10,715 nt of DNA from JBGVMW01 sp045125095 (GCA_045125095.1 JBGVMW010000162.1:1-10715), one strand, 5' to 3'. Numbered from the stretch's first letter, positions 1 to 6,290 are shown. Notes: generated by a model from the sequence alone, not told the origin. Numbers and translations are program-made.

Positions 1-21
1 GAATGTAAGTGTTTTTATTTA

Positions 22-58
22 CAAAAATGCTTGCATGTGATAGTCATATGCAAGCATT
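22..58 (-). terminator. Intrinsic terminator, minus strand
   Basis: A 15-bp stem (26-40 with 44-58, one G-U pair) closes on a 3-nt loop. Read on the minus strand it is followed by TTTTTGT, as expected of an intrinsic terminator; the plus-strand side has no T-run. The nearest upstream minus-strand gene is the YhhQ-type transporter ending at 531, so this may end its transcript after a 3' region of about 470 nt, or end a separate RNA made from 60-530. Confidence 0.7.
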
Positions 59-530
59 CTCAACAAATTAGCTACTACGGTTATGCCGATATATCCTAGA
101 GGTTTCGATAAGATAGTGAATTGTCAGAAGAGGCTCTTAGCCGCAATCAGATTTATACTGTTGAGAATCGTTTGTTGGTATGGCATATTCTTAAGCAGAC
201 AATCACGAACAGCCTTTAGTGGAGGTAAAATTATATACGCAAAATGATCGCAGATTCGGAAAGGTATTAGTGATTCTTAGAGGGTTGGATTGGTGCGTTA
301 AGCGGAAAAATATAGTTGTTTGAGCTTGCGAGTTCTATATTTTTCCGCTTGTCCTTAGCACCAATTCAAGCATCTTAGAATCACTTATACCTTGGAGCCT
401 GCCCCATTTCCCAATCTTCGCTGTAATCCGGAGCCGGACGGGCAAGCTACAGCCCCTCTCTCTGCCGGACAGTTGACTAACACACTTGACACACGCGCAC
501 AAATCCGAATTTTCACCCACGTTCCACACA
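59..530. other. Gene-poor region with structured, GC-rich DNA
   Basis: No convincing coding region was found on either strand. Short open stretches exist, such as a plus-strand frame at about 44-246 and a minus-strand 81-codon frame at 335-580, but neither has a clear ribosome binding site or a recognisable domain. The part from about 395 to 520 is clearly richer in G and C (about 60 percent over 421-500) than the surrounding DNA, and 261-393 forms a long hairpin, listed separately. The region could be a 3' untranslated tail, a noncoding RNA or a decayed insertion; the sequence alone does not decide. Confidence 0.5.
261..393. repeat. Long imperfect inverted repeat (hairpin about 133 nt)
   Basis: The outer arms 261-280 and 374-393 match in 18 of 20 positions as an inverted repeat. 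After a short irregular middle part containing TTGRATTGGTGC on both arms, the inner arms 300-315 and 335-350 are perfectly complementary over 16 bp. The loop is about 19 nt (316-334). Such a structure could fold in RNA from either strand. It has no U-tract, so it does not look like a simple terminator, and no flanking target duplication was seen. Its function is unknown. Confidence 0.75.
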
Positions 531-1235
531 TTAGGCACTCCTATTATTCCTCTCATGAATTTTCCTAGCCAAATATACAAACGGTGTATCTACCAAACTC
601 GTAATCAAAAAAATCACATAGCTTGCAAACGCGAGGGAAATAAGCGTCTTTGTATCATATCTGCCAAAAAATGCGCCCCAGGTAAATAAAATCGTGTTCA
701 ACAATTGGGAAATCATTGTGGAACCATTATTGCGGAGCCACAGAAAACGTTTTTCATCACCAAATTTTTTCCTCGTAAATTCCCACCATTTATGATATGC
801 CCATACATCAAACATCTGCACAATCGCATACACAACAATACCTGTAATCATCATACGCGGCGTATTGGAAAAAATAGCTTTAATAGATGGCATAGCCCAG
901 TCGGTAGCAGATGGCTCATACAAAAGCCATGACTGGCTGATAATAACAAAAAGAATGGATGTTGCAATTCCCATATAAACTGCCTTTTTTGCAATCTTTT
1001 TTCCATAAATTTCACTACAAATATCCGTTACGAGAAACGTGGATGCAAACAATATATTTCCCAGTGTCATTGTCATACCAAAGGCATTCACTACAATCAA
1101 TACCTCAATATTCGCTGCTATAGTAGCTACAATTGTCCACAGGTAAAGCCCCTGCTCCTTAAATATCCGAAATAAGGCAATAACCATTCCATATGTGAGA
1201 ATCAGAGAACTTACTAACATAATTTCATTTTGCAT
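531..1235 (-). CDS. yhhQ: YhhQ/VUT-family queuosine precursor transporter
   Basis: A 234-residue hydrophobic protein with about six membrane segments, the usual size for the YhhQ (DUF165, VUT) family. The segment TDICSEIYGKKIAKKAVY at about residues 70-87 resembles the conserved family motif after the second or third helix. E. coli YhhQ imports preQ0 and preQ1, and relatives can carry queuine; which substrate this one uses cannot be read from the sequence. The start is supported by GAGGAAG 7 nt upstream, inside the end of the preceding gene. The two genes overlap by 11 bases, so they are translationally coupled and share the preQ1 riboswitch leader. The context points to uptake of queuine or preQ1 to feed the radical SAM enzyme or tRNA-guanine transglycosylase directly. 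Family assignment is firm; substrate is inferred. Confidence 0.88.
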   Translation of the reverse strand: MQNEIMLVSSLILTYGMVIALFRIFKEQGLYLWTIVATIAANIEVLIVVNAFGMTMTLGNILFASTFLVTDICSEIYGKKIAKKAVYMGIATSILFVIISQSWLLYEPSATDWAMPSIKAIFSNTPRMMITGIVVYAIVQMFDVWAYHKWWEFTRKKFGDEKRFLWLRNNGSTMISQLLNTILFTWGAFFGRYDTKTLISLAFASYVIFLITSLVDTPFVYLARKIHERNNRSA

Positions 1236-1962
1236 CTTCCTCTATACCTCCAACTCCAAATGCTGTATTTTCCATCAAGATATCAATTCTGTCATTGTCT
1301 ATATATTTAGGGTATACATATTTACTAAATTGCACTATCACATTGGGATCCGGTTTAATTGGACATGTATTTTCCTGCATAATATTCACACATACCCGTT
1401 GAAAGAATTGAAGTCCTGTCTCAATGTCACGCTCCATACATTCCACCGTTTGCCCCGGTATACCCTGTAAAAGGCAGACTTCATCAAAATATTCTGCTAT
1501 TTCTTCCGGATTATCTGTATCAATTCCTTTATCTAAATAGCTTTCGCGAAACAGGCTGTCAAATGTCTCCACACCAATTTTTAGCTTCACTGCAATTCCT
1601 AACTCCGCAAATCTTTTTTTAAATGCGTTAATCTCCTCACGGTGCTTCCAATGACATTCAAAATGTATTTCTGTAATTTTCTTTTCTACACATACCTGTT
1701 CAATCAGCTTCAATGTTTTTTCATCTAAGTCCACGAAGCTTCCGGAATTAATCACCTCAAGCTTGTGATACATGCCTGTTATCTGATCTAATTGTAATTT
1801 ATTGAGCTGATAATTTGCCTCTTTATCTTTTGAAAAATCTAAGTGATAATCACAAAAACGACATCTTCTCCATGCACAACCATTGCCTCGCAGCATCACA
1901 ATTTCTCTTGCATTTTTTTCTTCAATTACAGAATATCTAATTGGGTTACATTCTTTTTCCAT
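1225..1962 (-). CDS. queL: Radical SAM enzyme, probable queuine lyase (QueL-like)
   Basis: A protein of 245 residues if started at position 1962. That ATG has AAGGAG 10 nt upstream (1973-1978); the frame stays open to an ATG at 2013, but this longer start lies inside the leader terminators and would add an unlikely hydrophobic stretch. The cysteines C29, C34 and C37 (spacing CX4CX2C, in GCAWRRCRFCDYH) are the expected ligands of a SAM-binding 4Fe-4S cluster; the first spacing is one longer than the canonical CX3CX2C. Later features are an ECHWKHREE segment and GIPGQT. QueL of Clostridioides difficile is a radical SAM enzyme that converts queuine to preQ1, allowing reuse of host or dietary queuine. 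The assignment rests on the radical SAM motif plus two pieces of context: overlap with a YhhQ-type transporter and a preQ1-I riboswitch in the leader. Another preQ-related radical SAM role remains possible. Confidence 0.72.
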   Translation of the reverse strand: MEKECNPIRYSVIEEKNAREIVMLRGNGCAWRRCRFCDYHLDFSKDKEANYQLNKLQLDQITGMYHKLEVINSGSFVDLDEKTLKLIEQVCVEKKITEIHFECHWKHREEINAFKKRFAELGIAVKLKIGVETFDSLFRESYLDKGIDTDNPEEIAEYFDEVCLLQGIPGQTVECMERDIETGLQFFQRVCVNIMQENTCPIKPDPNVIVQFSKYVYPKYIDNDRIDILMENTAFGVGGIEEDAK

Positions 1963-1982
1963 TTTGCTTCTGCTCCTTACAC

Positions 1983-2007
1983 AAAAAAAGAACACTAAAA
2001 AGTGTTC
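1983..2007 (-). terminator. Riboswitch-associated intrinsic terminator
   Basis: On the minus strand GAACACT and AGTGTTC (1990-2007) form a 7-bp stem with a 4-nt loop, followed by seven T residues (1989-1983). It sits between the preQ1 aptamer and the ribosome binding site of the radical SAM gene, where a transcription attenuator is expected. The aptamer tail ACTAAGG could pair (five Watson-Crick and two G-U pairs) with UUUUAGU in this hairpin, a possible antiterminator; that pairing is inferred. Confidence 0.75.
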
Positions 2008-2011
2008 CATC

Positions 2012-2038
2012 AAAAAGAAAACATAGTACTCTATGTTT
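2012..2038 (-). terminator. Weak hairpin with U-tract behind the aptamer
   Basis: The minus strand has AAACATAG and CTATGTTT (2019-2038), a perfect 8-bp stem with a 4-nt loop, followed by TCTTTTT. It begins only a few bases after the aptamer tail. The stem is AT-rich, so it is weaker than a typical terminator and may be an alternative or auxiliary stop before the stronger hairpin at 1990-2007. Confidence 0.5.
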
Positions 2039-2043
2039 AAAAT

Positions 2044-2083
2044 CCTTAGTTTTGTTTATAGACAGGATGGTTACGAACTGTCT
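2044..2083 (-). promoter_or_regulatory. preQ1-I riboswitch aptamer
   Basis: On the minus strand a 6-bp stem AGACAG/CTGTCT (2078-2083 with 2060-2065) encloses the loop TTCGTAACCATC. It is followed by the A-rich tail ATAAACAAAA and then CTAAGG (2049-2044). This order matches the class I preQ1 riboswitch: P1 hairpin, A-rich strand, and a tail ending in CUAAGG that pairs with the loop to form the pseudoknot. It starts about 10 nt after the predicted transcription start and lies ahead of terminator hairpins, so it most likely controls transcription of the queL-yhhQ operon, lowering expression when preQ1 is plentiful. No search tool was used; the match is by eye but strong. Confidence 0.88.
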
Positions 2084-2099
2084 TATTTAATTCTGAGGT

Positions 2100-2128
2100 A
2101 GTATATCACATATGTCATTGCTCTGCAA
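2100..2128 (-). promoter_or_regulatory. Sigma-A promoter of the queuosine-salvage operon
   Basis: Minus-strand -35 TTGCAG (2128-2123) and -10 TATACT (2105-2100) are separated by exactly 17 bp. Transcription would start near 2093, just before the preQ1 aptamer, so the leader holds the whole riboswitch. Confidence 0.78.
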
Positions 2129-2176
2129 GCAATTTTTCTATATGATATACCACCTTTTTACAATTTTATCACATGT

Positions 2177-2209
2177 ATGGCCGAAATCCTCCGTCATGAT
2201 ATCGGCCAT
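2177..2209. repeat. 8-bp inverted repeat between the two minus-strand operons
   Basis: ATGGCCGA (2177-2184) and TCGGCCAT (2202-2209) form a perfect 8-bp, GC-rich stem around a 17-nt loop. It lies downstream of the SH3-domain gene and upstream of the riboswitch promoter. Neither side has a convincing U-tract. It may help end the sigma operon transcript or bind a regulator; no function is assigned. Confidence 0.5.
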
Positions 2210-2218
2210 GATTTACGC

Positions 2219-2251
2219 TTACCAACTTACTTTTGGTAACCTTTTGTTACC
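2219..2251. repeat. Overlapping, mutually exclusive small hairpins
   Basis: TTACCAA (2219-2225) is complementary to TTGGTAA (2233-2239), while GGTAAC (2235-2240) is complementary to GTTACC (2246-2251). Both hairpins use the middle segment, so only one can form at a time. The site lies about 40 nt past the stop of the SH3-domain gene. It could be a small structural switch, or repeated protein half-sites of GGTAAC type. Confidence 0.45.
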
Positions 2252-2289
2252 AGATAAAGCTGTCTTTTTCTTATAATACATCTGTCATT

Positions 2290-2634
2290 CTAGTACCATA
2301 TGTACTGACTACTAACCCATCCACTCGTTCCAGTCCTTTTTCTGATAACATAAAGCCAGCCTGATTTTCCAGATGCATTGGTTGTTACCCAGTCTACTTT
2401 GACTGTTTCGCCTGCATACATAAGTTCGAGAATTGTACCACTTGTAGAAGCTGTCTTTCTCAAACGGACACCATCTGCAGTTACTTGTGCATATGCTCCT
2501 ACTATTCTTGCTTTAGAGGTATCTACCTCACTCACATCGTTTGCCTGCGCATACGTCGTGCACACAGGTGCAAATACACTAACTCCTACAATAGCTACAC
2601 ATATACATATTATTTTTTTCATTGCGTTTCTCAT
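2290..2634 (-). CDS. Small secreted bacterial SH3-domain protein
   Basis: A protein of 114 residues. Residues 1 to about 31 form a Sec signal peptide: basic MRNAMKK, a hydrophobic core, then a TYAQA-type cleavage region. The rest is one bacterial SH3 (SH3_3-like) domain at about 50-112, with the typical GVRLRKTAS...GTILELMYAGETVKV opening and a GWVSSQYI ending. Such domains often bind peptidoglycan or metal-stressed cell wall components; the ligand is not visible here, and no catalytic domain is attached. AGGAG 8 nt upstream supports the start. It follows the probable anti-sigma gene by 59 bp with no promoter seen in between, so it is probably the last gene of the ECF sigma operon and may be an envelope effector or sensor of that system. 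Confidence 0.82.
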   Translation of the reverse strand: MRNAMKKIICICVAIVGVSVFAPVCTTYAQANDVSEVDTSKARIVGAYAQVTADGVRLRKTASTSGTILELMYAGETVKVDWVTTNASGKSGWLYVIRKRTGTSGWVSSQYIWY

Positions 2635-2693
2635 TGTATTCTCCTTCTTATTTCATTACATATATCCATTTCTTTGCGATAAACATGTTGTTT

Positions 2694-3851
2694 TTATTTT
2701 TCCTCCACATTTATCGTTACTCTTGAAAAGGTTTCATTGTTCATCCCGTTCACTTTTTCACCATTTTCAAAATGTTTCGCATGTACATTATAATCTGATA
2801 ACACTTCCAACGAATATATCCGATTCGTATTGAAACTATAACTCAAATAATAACACGTATTATCCGAATCCTCGAAGATATACTCTGCAACTCCATTATA
2901 TAAGGTATCATACTTTAGGCTATAGGTATAGCAGCTTCTTATAATCTTGCTTTCTGGGAGAAGATATTCTTCCAGTGTATTTCGTGTTATTTCATACACT
3001 TCTGCCAGAAACTCTTCATCTAACAAACAATCTTTAAATACTCTATCTTCCGACATATTCAAATCCACATAGATTGCTTGTCCATTCTCTGGATTCACCA
3101 ATGTACAATAGATATCATTTCCCTTCTGAAACATGAAGTTATAATATTGTCCATACATACCAGAAATCACTTCATAATCACTGGTATCCACTTGATAAAA
3201 ACCTTCTATCAGCTCCCTAGCACTTTCAACTGCCTCCTGCTCAGTAACACATATGTTAACTGGCTCCTCCGTAGAAAGATCCTGCTCCTCATTTGCTTTT
3301 TTCAGACTATATTCTCTTTTCTGCCGAAAATCTATCATTTGTAATAACTGCTCATCTGTAAGCTCTGTCTCCGGAAGCTTAAATGTGCTGTTTTCCACAA
3401 TAAAGCAATACGATATCAGTTCCGCTTCCTCCATCGTCTCGCATATTGGGATCACTTCTTCTGGGAATGTTCCTTTCATATAAGTACTATACAGCTCATT
3501 CATTTTTTCTCGTTCAGCATCTGTCAGCTCTCTCGTATAGCTATCAACTTGAATCTCTTCCTGTGTTTTTACCGTATCCACATACTTCTGTCTGTCTTCG
3601 CTATCCATCTGGTTCAAATACTCTTCTAAAATACTATTCGCTGATATTGATGTAATTGCCAAAACCGCACATAACGCCGCAAGGGTTACTGCTCGTCTTG
3701 GATACCTCCAATTTACCGTTCTCCTTTTCAAAGGTCGTTCCGGCAAATTTTCTAGCGTCTGCTTCACTCTCTCTTGATAAGAAGTTGGTAAACAATACTT
3801 TTCCTTTGTCATGGCAGATGACAATTTCTTATCAATGTTACGTTTAAACAT
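2694..3851 (-). CDS. Single-pass membrane protein, probable anti-sigma factor
   Basis: A 385-residue protein with a basic cytoplasmic N-terminus of about 52 residues, one membrane segment at about 53-73 (AVTLAALCAVLAITSIS) and a large, acidic, mostly extracellular part from 74 to the end. Nothing in the outer part is recognised; it is rich in E, D and Y and has no visible catalytic motif. Position directly behind an ECF sigma gene (56-bp gap) and the N-in, single-helix layout are typical of anti-sigma factors, with the short N-terminus binding sigma and the outer part sensing the envelope. No zinc-type HxxxCxxC anti-sigma motif is seen. The start has AGGAG 7 nt upstream. Function is inferred from context and topology. 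Confidence 0.7.
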   Translation of the reverse strand: MFKRNIDKKLSSAMTKEKYCLPTSYQERVKQTLENLPERPLKRRTVNWRYPRRAVTLAALCAVLAITSISANSILEEYLNQMDSEDRQKYVDTVKTQEEIQVDSYTRELTDAEREKMNELYSTYMKGTFPEEVIPICETMEEAELISYCFIVENSTFKLPETELTDEQLLQMIDFRQKREYSLKKANEEQDLSTEEPVNICVTEQEAVESARELIEGFYQVDTSDYEVISGMYGQYYNFMFQKGNDIYCTLVNPENGQAIYVDLNMSEDRVFKDCLLDEEFLAEVYEITRNTLEEYLLPESKIIRSCYTYSLKYDTLYNGVAEYIFEDSDNTCYYLSYSFNTNRIYSLEVLSDYNVHAKHFENGEKVNGMNNETFSRVTINVEEK

Positions 3852-3907
3852 GCTATTTCTCCTTTTATTCTTACTTCATGATTCTTGCACCTTTTTATAT
3901 CGTTTCA

Positions 3908-4369
3908 TTAAGACAACATTACTTCCAATTTCTCTCTGGCTCTCTTTAATCTTGATTTTACAGTTCCAGATGGTATATGCAATACCTGACTAATCTCTTT
4001 GACACGAAAACCTACATAATAATAAAGAATGATCACTTCTCGAAATTCTGCTTCTAATGAAAGAACACTATACCAAACATCACTCTTTTGATTGTTATCA
4101 ATTGTTTCATCTGGTATGTTTTCATTGTCAATATTTGACATATATTTCCTTTGCATTACCATGGTTTTCGATACATTTACCAGGATGGTGAATAACCAGG
4201 ATTTACATTTCTTGGGGTCGCGTAAGGTACCTAATTTCTCATAAGCCCTCACGATTGCTTCTGAAACTGCATCCTCTGTATCTGTTTTGTTTTTAAGTAT
4301 TCCATATGCAATTCGGTGCATACAAAGTTGATTATCCTCGACCAACTTTGTAAACTCGTCTTTGCTCAT
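3908..4369 (-). CDS. ECF-type RNA polymerase sigma factor
   Basis: A 153-residue protein, near the usual ECF size. Region 2 is at about residues 9-75 (AYGILKNKTDTEDAVSEAIVRAYEKL then KSWLFTILVN), which binds core polymerase and the -10 element. Region 4 is at about 98-150 and includes a helix-turn-helix (VKEISQVLHIPSGTVKSRLKRAREKL) that reads the -35 element. Region 3 is absent, as expected for this group. An AGGAAAGG sequence lies about 9 nt before the ATG. The gene heads an operon with a probable membrane anti-sigma and a secreted SH3 protein. An ECF-like promoter about 55 bp upstream suggests it activates its own operon. The inducing signal is unknown, probably envelope-related. Confidence 0.92.
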   Translation of the reverse strand: MSKDEFTKLVEDNQLCMHRIAYGILKNKTDTEDAVSEAIVRAYEKLGTLRDPKKCKSWLFTILVNVSKTMVMQRKYMSNIDNENIPDETIDNNQKSDVWYSVLSLEAEFREVIILYYYVGFRVKEISQVLHIPSGTVKSRLKRAREKLEVMLS

Positions 4370-4421
4370 AAGTAGCTACCTTTCCTTCCTCCCCTCTTTT
4401 GTAAAATTGCCATGACATATA

Positions 4422-4450
4422 TTAGACTTTTTAAATGTACATTTGGTTCC
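4422..4450 (-). promoter_or_regulatory. ECF-type promoter, probably autoregulatory
   Basis: The minus strand reads GGAACC (4450-4445), 17 bp, then GTCTAA (4427-4422). The AAC-containing -35 and GTC-containing -10 are hallmarks of ECF sigma promoters (compare GGAACTT and GTCTAA/TCTGA for E. coli sigma E); spacing is about one base longer than that consensus. It sits just upstream of the ECF sigma gene, fitting self-activation. Confidence 0.6.
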
Positions 4451-4656
4451 CTAAAATTTTATTTTTTTCTGAAAAAATTTTTTCTTTATCGTTTCCAACT
4501 GGAACATAATAAAAATTTTCATCAAAATCCACATTATTTATAACTATTTTGTTTCCTGTCTACACAAAATGTTTATTGATGCCACCACATTGTCTCATTC
4601 AGCCGCCTTGCTGCTGAAAATTATTCTGCGAAGATTCACAAAATATCAACGGTACA

Positions 4657-4717
4657 GTACACCAGAAAATTTCAAGCATCACATTCTATAATAAACCGTT
4701 GTAACTTCCTGGTATAC
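4657..4717 (-). repeat. Copy A of a 59-61 bp palindrome-ended repeat
   Basis: Read on the minus strand it begins GTATACCAGGAAG and ends TTTTCTGGTGTAC, imperfect inverted ends. The 45-bp core (4665-4709) matches copy B at 8140-8184 in 38 of 45 positions, including 18 identical bases CAACGGTTTATTATAGAA. A T-run and terminator-like hairpin directly precede it on the same strand. Confidence 0.82.
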
Positions 4718-4753
4718 AAAAAAACCTAAGCATTCATATTATAAATACTTAGG
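4718..4753 (-). terminator. Intrinsic terminator-like hairpin, minus strand
   Basis: CCTAAGTATT pairs with AATGCTTAGG (4753-4744 with 4734-4725; 10 bp, one G-U) around a 9-nt loop, followed by seven T residues on the minus strand and then directly by repeat copy A. No minus-strand gene lies upstream, so it either ends a small RNA or belongs to the repeat element. Confidence 0.65.
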
Positions 4754-4806
4754 GCGAATATTTATCCACTTAAATTCAACGATTCTTATCTTCACTGTCT
4801 TTTACT
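4718..4806 (-). ncRNA. Candidate small RNA, about 90 nt
   Basis: A minus-strand promoter at 4842-4813 would start transcription near 4806, and a terminator-like hairpin with seven U residues ends at 4718. The predicted RNA of about 90 nt has no ribosome binding site followed by a useful open frame, so it would be noncoding. Its last part is the 10-bp hairpin 4725-4753; the first 50 nt are AU-rich and single-stranded in appearance. No known RNA family is recognised. Alternatively the promoter serves the sigma operon and the hairpin is an attenuator. Confidence 0.4.
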
Positions 4807-4812
4807 CGCTTT

Positions 4813-4842
4813 ATGTTAGCATACTGCAAATCTGTTTGTCAA
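4813..4842 (-). promoter_or_regulatory. Orphan sigma-A promoter on the minus strand
   Basis: A perfect -35 TTGACA (4842-4837) is followed after 18 bp by TAACAT (4818-4813), with TGC just before it giving an extended -10. No protein gene begins nearby on this strand; the next is the sigma gene at 4369. It is the likely start of the candidate small RNA. Confidence 0.5.
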
Positions 4843-4949
4843 TTACTTCATATCTTATATTTTTTCTTATCGATTTATTCCATCATTTTCCATTTTTCAT
4901 CATCTTGCACAAAGATTGTATTTTTTTGTATTATTATTTGGATGCATTG

Positions 4950-4978
4950 TTGTTATTTTCAAACAACTGTGCTATAAT
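4950..4978 (+). promoter_or_regulatory. Sigma-A promoter of the binding protein-chemoreceptor operon
   Basis: TTGTTA (4950-4955), a 17-bp spacer and a perfect TATAAT (4973-4978) preceded by TGC (extended -10). The start would be near 4985, giving a leader of about 30 nt with AAAGGAGGGG before the ATG at 5016. No sigma-D type chemotaxis promoter was seen. Confidence 0.75.
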
Positions 4979-5015
4979 CATACTATTAAGGATATTAACA
5001 TAAAGGAGGGGTTAT

Positions 5016-6290
5016 ATGAAAAGAAATATCCTGCCCCTGATAGGAATTTCACTGGGGCTTATATTAAGTGTAACAGCTTGTGGTAATCAGAAGGACACAC
5101 AGGCCAATTTAGAAGTAGAACCGATTGAATCTACAACGGCAGGTGATGCGGAAGGTACCGTATCCCTTACATTGTGGAGTGCAGAAGAAGATGCAGAACT
5201 ACTTAACACTCTGATTGAGGGATTCAAAGAACATTATGCCAGTGAAGCAACTATTGACATCACAGTTGAACCAATGCCGGAAGGCGACTGCAAAGATGCT
5301 ATTCTGGCTAACGTACACGAAGGTCCGGATGTATTCACTTTTGCGGATGATCAGGTTCGAGCACTGGCAGCTTCCGGTGTTTTGAAACCAATTGAAAATG
5401 CCGATGAAATCAAGGCAGCTAATGTTGCAGGATCCGTTAATGCTGCATCTCTCAATGATAAGTTATACGCCTATCCACTGACAGCAGACAATGGTTACTT
5501 TATGTACTATAACAAAAAGTACTTTTCAGAAAACGATGTTGCAACTCTTGATAAGATGCTACAGATTGCGGCAGCTTCCCAGAAGAAGGTCTCTATGGAT
5601 TGGAGTTCTGGTTGGTATCTCTATTCATTTTGGGGTAATACAGGATTAGAACTGTACCTGAATGAGGATGGTATCTCTAACTCATGCAACTGGAATTCAG
5701 CAACAGGGGACATCACCGGACTTGATGTTGCTAATGCTATGCAGGTTATTGCAAAGCATCCTGGATTCCTGAACACAAATGATGCCGGATTGCTTGAAGG
5801 TGCCAAAAATGATTCTGTCATTGCCGGTATCAGTGGTGCCTGGTGTGCAACAACACTGGAGGAATGCTGGGGTGATAATCTTGGAGCAGTAAAACTTCCA
5901 ACTTACACTTGTGCCGGTAAACAGGTTCAGATGGGCTCCTTTACCGGATATAAATTAGTTGGTGTCAATTCTTATTCACACAATACAGAATGGGCTGCAA
6001 AATTAGCAGAATGGTTATCTTCGGAAGAAAGCCAGACAGCACGTTTTTCTGCACGTGGACAGGGACCAGCTAATATTAATGCTGCCGCTTCCCCGGAAGT
6101 ATCCGCTTCCGCTCCTATAAAAGCTGTCATTGCACAGTCTGAGTATGGTACTCCTCAGCGAATTGGTAACAGCTATTGGCTGGCTACTCTGGTTTTTGGC
6201 GAGACAATACTCAGTGGTGAAATCACAAATCAGGATGACATGCAACAGGTATTGGATAAGATGGTCGAGGGAATTACTTCTACCGATTAA
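5016..6290 (+). CDS. Extracellular sugar-type solute-binding lipoprotein
   Basis: A 424-residue protein of the family 1 (MalE-like) solute-binding group. Residues 1-21 are a lipoprotein signal peptide with lipobox SVTAC; C22 would be lipidated, anchoring it outside the membrane. A linker of about 25 residues leads to the binding domain: VSLTLWSAEEDAE (about 48-60), GPDVFTFADDQVRALAASGVLKPI, and YAYPLTADNGYFMYYNKKYF (about 150-170), then GISGAW...AVKLPTY and a late TGYKLVGVN...AAKLAEWLSSEESQ segment, all in MalE-like order. Aromatic-rich segments fit a carbohydrate ligand, but the sugar cannot be named. AAAGGAGGGG lies just before the ATG. No permease or ATPase gene is nearby; the next gene, 18 bp on, is a chemoreceptor, so it may act as a ligand-presenting partner for chemotaxis. 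It could instead serve a transporter encoded elsewhere. Confidence 0.88.
   Translation: MKRNILPLIGISLGLILSVTACGNQKDTQANLEVEPIESTTAGDAEGTVSLTLWSAEEDAELLNTLIEGFKEHYASEATIDITVEPMPEGDCKDAILANVHEGPDVFTFADDQVRALAASGVLKPIENADEIKAANVAGSVNAASLNDKLYAYPLTADNGYFMYYNKKYFSENDVATLDKMLQIAAASQKKVSMDWSSGWYLYSFWGNTGLELYLNEDGISNSCNWNSATGDITGLDVANAMQVIAKHPGFLNTNDAGLLEGAKNDSVIAGISGAWCATTLEECWGDNLGAVKLPTYTCAGKQVQMGSFTGYKLVGVNSYSHNTEWAAKLAEWLSSEESQTARFSARGQGPANINAAASPEVSASAPIKAVIAQSEYGTPQRIGNSYWLATLVFGETILSGEITNQDDMQQVLDKMVEGITSTD

Larger units (their letters stand above)
4451..5015. other. Long intergenic region between divergent operons
   Basis: This region separates the minus-strand sigma operon from the plus-strand binding-protein operon. 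It holds no supported protein gene. It contains a repeat copy (4657-4717), a minus-strand terminator-like hairpin (4718-4753), a minus-strand promoter (4813-4842) and the plus-strand promoter of the binding-protein gene (4950-4978). The stretches 4451-4656 and 4843-4949 are very AT-rich and otherwise show nothing recognisable. Confidence 0.6.

Noticed and set aside
44..246. Plus-strand open frame of about 67 codons
   Set aside because: No suitable start with a ribosome binding site, and no recognisable protein family; a decayed gene fragment is possible but not supported.
261..393. Long hairpin as an insertion sequence with inverted ends
   Set aside because: No transposase frame lies between the arms and no flanking direct duplication was found.
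335..580. Minus-strand open frame of 81 codons
   Set aside because: It overlaps the end of the transporter gene, ends inside the long hairpin, lacks a clear ribosome binding site and has no recognisable domain; it is more likely an effect of the GC-rich patch. Similar translated fragments in related genomes would be worth a search.
1963..2013. Longer start for the radical SAM gene at 2013
   Set aside because: The extra 17 residues would be translated from the riboswitch terminators, and the strong AAGGAG lies between this ATG and the one at 1962.
2177..2209. Inverted repeat as an intrinsic terminator
   Set aside because: The stem is strong, but no U-tract follows on either strand.
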